Below, piece by piece: positions 61,900-64,000 of a stretch of 64,000 nt of DNA. Where the stretch lies: positions 19,751,318 to 19,815,317 of the forward strand of contig NC_087070.1 of NCBI RefSeq assembly GCF_963678635.1. The letters are read 5' to 3'. Positions within the stretch are counted from its first letter, which is position 1. Every line of letters begins with the position of its first letter. The notes under the pieces were generated by a model that saw only the letters and a list, made by a program, of their open reading frames with translations, was not told the origin of the DNA and searched no databases. The translations under genes and the position numbers were made by a program. This DNA is from Symsagittifera roscoffensis (lineage: Eukaryota; Xenacoelomorpha; Acoela; Convolutidae).

Positions 61900-63560
61900 T
61901 ATATGGCTGGTTGGATGGCTGAATGGATAGTGGCCTGGATGTATCGATGGATGACTGATGTATGGATCAATGGAGGGAGGGCTGCATGAATGGACGAATC
62001 GATGGTTGCCTGACAGGAATAATGGACGGATGACTGGATATCTTAAAGGCTACAAGGAGGGATGGCTGTATCAATTGCTGGATGGAACGATGAAAAGATG
62101 GCTGGACGGAAAGATGGATGGAAATTTGATTGAATTGATGGTTGGATGCATGGATAGACGATGGGTTGCTGAAGGACGGACTATTTGGCTGGTTGGATTG
62201 ATCGATATCTGAATGGCTGGATAGATAGATGCATGGCTGGTTGCATGGATGGAAGATGGGTGGCTAGATGAAAACATGGCTGGATGCAATTCTGGTTGCA
62301 TGGGTACATAATAATGCCATGATGTGTGGCTGGTTGGATTGTTGACGATGGATAAAAGGATGAATGGTTTCAGGGCTGGCTGAAAAGATGGATGTCTTGA
62401 GGACATGGATGGATGGAAAGCAGGCTGATTGGATGATGAGCGAATAATAGCTATATGGATTTCTGGTTGAATGGTTGGATGATGTATCGCTAGATAGATG
62501 ACTTGATGTACGGAAAGATGCCTGGATGAATGGCTGATTGTGTGCAAGAAATGAATGGATGATGGTTTGATGGACGGATGACTGGATATCTTAAAGGCTA
62601 CAATGAGGGATGGCTGTATCAATTGCTGGATGGAACGATGAAAAGATGGCTGGACGGAAAGATGGATGGAAATTTGATTGAATTGATGGTTGGATGCATG
62701 GATAGACGATGGGTTGCTGAAGGACGGACTATTTGGCTGGTTGGATTGATCGATATCTGAATGGCTGGATAGATAGATGCATGGCTGGTTGCATGGATGG
62801 AAGATGGGTGGCTAGATGAAAACATGGCTGGATGCAATTCTGGTTGCATGGGTACATAATAATGCCATGATGTGTGGCTGGTTGGATTGTTGACGATGGA
62901 TAAAAGGATGAATGGTTTCAGGGCTGGCTGAAAAGATGGATGTCTTGAGGACATGGATGGATGGAAAGCAGGCTGATTGGATGATGAGCGAATAATGGCT
63001 ATATGGATTTCTGGTTGAATGGTTGGATGATGTATCGCTAGATAGATGACTTGATGTACGGAAAGATGCCTGGATGAATGGCTGATTGTGTGCAAGAAAT
63101 GAATGGATGATGGTTTGATGGATGGATGATTGGATAGACGGCTGGATGGATAAATGGATGGGTAGATGGCTAGATTAATGAGAGTCTGGGTAACTGAACA
63201 GATGGATGGCTGAATAGATAATGGAGGGATAGACGATGGGTGGCTAGATGGATACATTGCTGGACGGCTTGTTAGTCGGGTGAATGAATCTGGACAGCGT
63301 AATGTACGGGTGGCTGGGTGGATAAATGGCAGACTGACTATATATCTGGCTGCAAGGATAGGTTGCCGGAGGGGTGGATAGATAACTTGAAGGAGGTTGG
63401 TTCGATTTATGGACAACGGATGGTTTAATGGAAAGGTTGGATAGATGATCGATGGCTAGAAAGAAGAAGGGGCGATTAAATGGTTGTTTAGATGGTTAAA
63501 TGGACAGATTGCTTGAACGATAGATGGGTACAAAGCTCGATGAATTGATGATTGATTAGA
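61900..63560 (+). repeat. GGATGGATGG-type degenerate satellite
   Basis: Long imperfect array of GGATGGCTGGATGAA-type tetranucleotide-based units. Long ORFs on both strands here are by-products of the four-base period (Ser/His/Pro-rich on the minus strand) and are not genes. Confidence 0.85.
62023..63118 (+). repeat. 548-base direct tandem duplication within the satellite
   Basis: 62023-62570 and 62571-63118 are almost identical. I see only about two to four differences, such as AAGGAGGG against AATGAGGG and AATAGCTAT against AATGGCTAT. Both start TGGACGGATGACTGGATATCTTAAAGG. The near-identity marks a recent event. Confidence 0.9.
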
Positions 63561-63572
63561 TGGTTCACTGGA

Positions 63573-64000
63573 CCCAAACCTGCCTTGATTTTGCCCTGTC
63601 CTGCCCTGCCATTCCCCTCGTTGCCCAACCGTAAGCAGCCATCCAATGCCTTGCATTCCACTGCTTTGCCCCTTTTGCTGAGCCCTACATTGCGCTGCCT
63701 TACCCGGGCTTGCACCTCCTCACCCTGCCTTGCCCCTTATCGCCCTCCTCCAACTGACTTTGACCTGCCCTTGACCTGCCCTGCCCTACCCGGTTCTGCT
63801 CAGCCCAACCCGGCCCCTCCTCGACCTGCCCTGCTTTGCACTGCCCTACCCAGGCCTTCCCCCTCCTCGCCGGGACATGCGCTCACCTATCCTGCCTTGC
63901 CCATCATTTCCCTGCGCTGCCTGGCCCATCATTGCCCTGCTCTGCCTTTCATCGCCCTGCCTTGTACCGCCCTACCTTGTCTCGCCTCGACCTGCCCTGC
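63573..64000 (+). repeat. CCTGC-type simple repeat, GC-rich
   Basis: Degenerate array of CCTGCCTTGCCC and CCCTGCCCTACC units running off the window edge. GC content is far above the surroundings, with C on the + strand strongly favoured over G. Confidence 0.85.

Noticed and set aside
62071-63416. Long minus-strand ORFs rich in Ser, His, Pro and Ile
   Set aside because: By-product of a GGAT-based satellite; the same protein appears twice because of the 548-base duplication.

Overview
This window is nuclear DNA from an invertebrate animal. It carries intron-containing and intronless metazoan housekeeping genes (an ArfGAP of the ARFGAP2/3 class, MAPK15/ERK7, ORC5, METTL14, RPL35) in AT-rich, repeat-crowded intergenic DNA. 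Every complete gene has a consensus 3' splice site a few to about 50 bases before its ATG, and ORC5-METTL14-RPL35 lie on one strand with only about 250 bases between genes. This suggests a lineage with spliced-leader trans-splicing and operons, but I cannot name the species.

Layout. 1-~13.1 kb (+): the 3' part of a very large Ty3/gypsy-like LTR retroelement, purine-rich and GC-richer than its surroundings. It starts inside pol (RNase H tail, then integrase with a frameshift). An ORF ending in a TARG1/OARD1-like macro domain overlaps the end of pol. About 9 kb of further ORFs follow, one with two SGNH-hydrolase-like regions, the others unrecognised. Several stops and frameshifts show this copy is decaying. 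The hexamer CTYGAG is about ten-fold enriched on the + strand across the element. 13.4-14.4 kb (+): tail of a dead non-LTR retrotransposon. 14.7-26.8 kb (+): an 11-exon ARFGAP2/3 gene whose 3.3-kb first intron is filled with repeats. 27.9-30.0 kb (+): intronless MAPK15. 30-47 kb: mostly transposon debris (hAT-like, mariner-like and other inverted-repeat elements, a long hairpin, a GGATTCCGC minisatellite), plus two minus-strand fragments of unknown secreted or membrane genes. 48.8-49.3 kb: another retrotransposon fossil. 50.5-50.8 kb: a tRNA-derived SINE with target-site duplication. 52.9-56.7 kb (-): the cluster ORC5 (3' part), METTL14, RPL35. 58.4-61.8 kb: two LINE remnants head to head. 61.9-64.0 kb: GGAT-type satellite with a 548-base recent duplication, then a CCTGC-type simple repeat.

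Functionally the host genes cover unrelated jobs: COPI-coat GTPase control, ciliary/autophagy MAP kinase signalling, replication licensing, m6A RNA methylation and the ribosome. The most unusual content is the retroelement with its macro and SGNH accessory proteins, followed by the operon-like cluster containing a METTL14 whose arginine/glycine-rich region lies at the N-terminus instead of the C-terminus.
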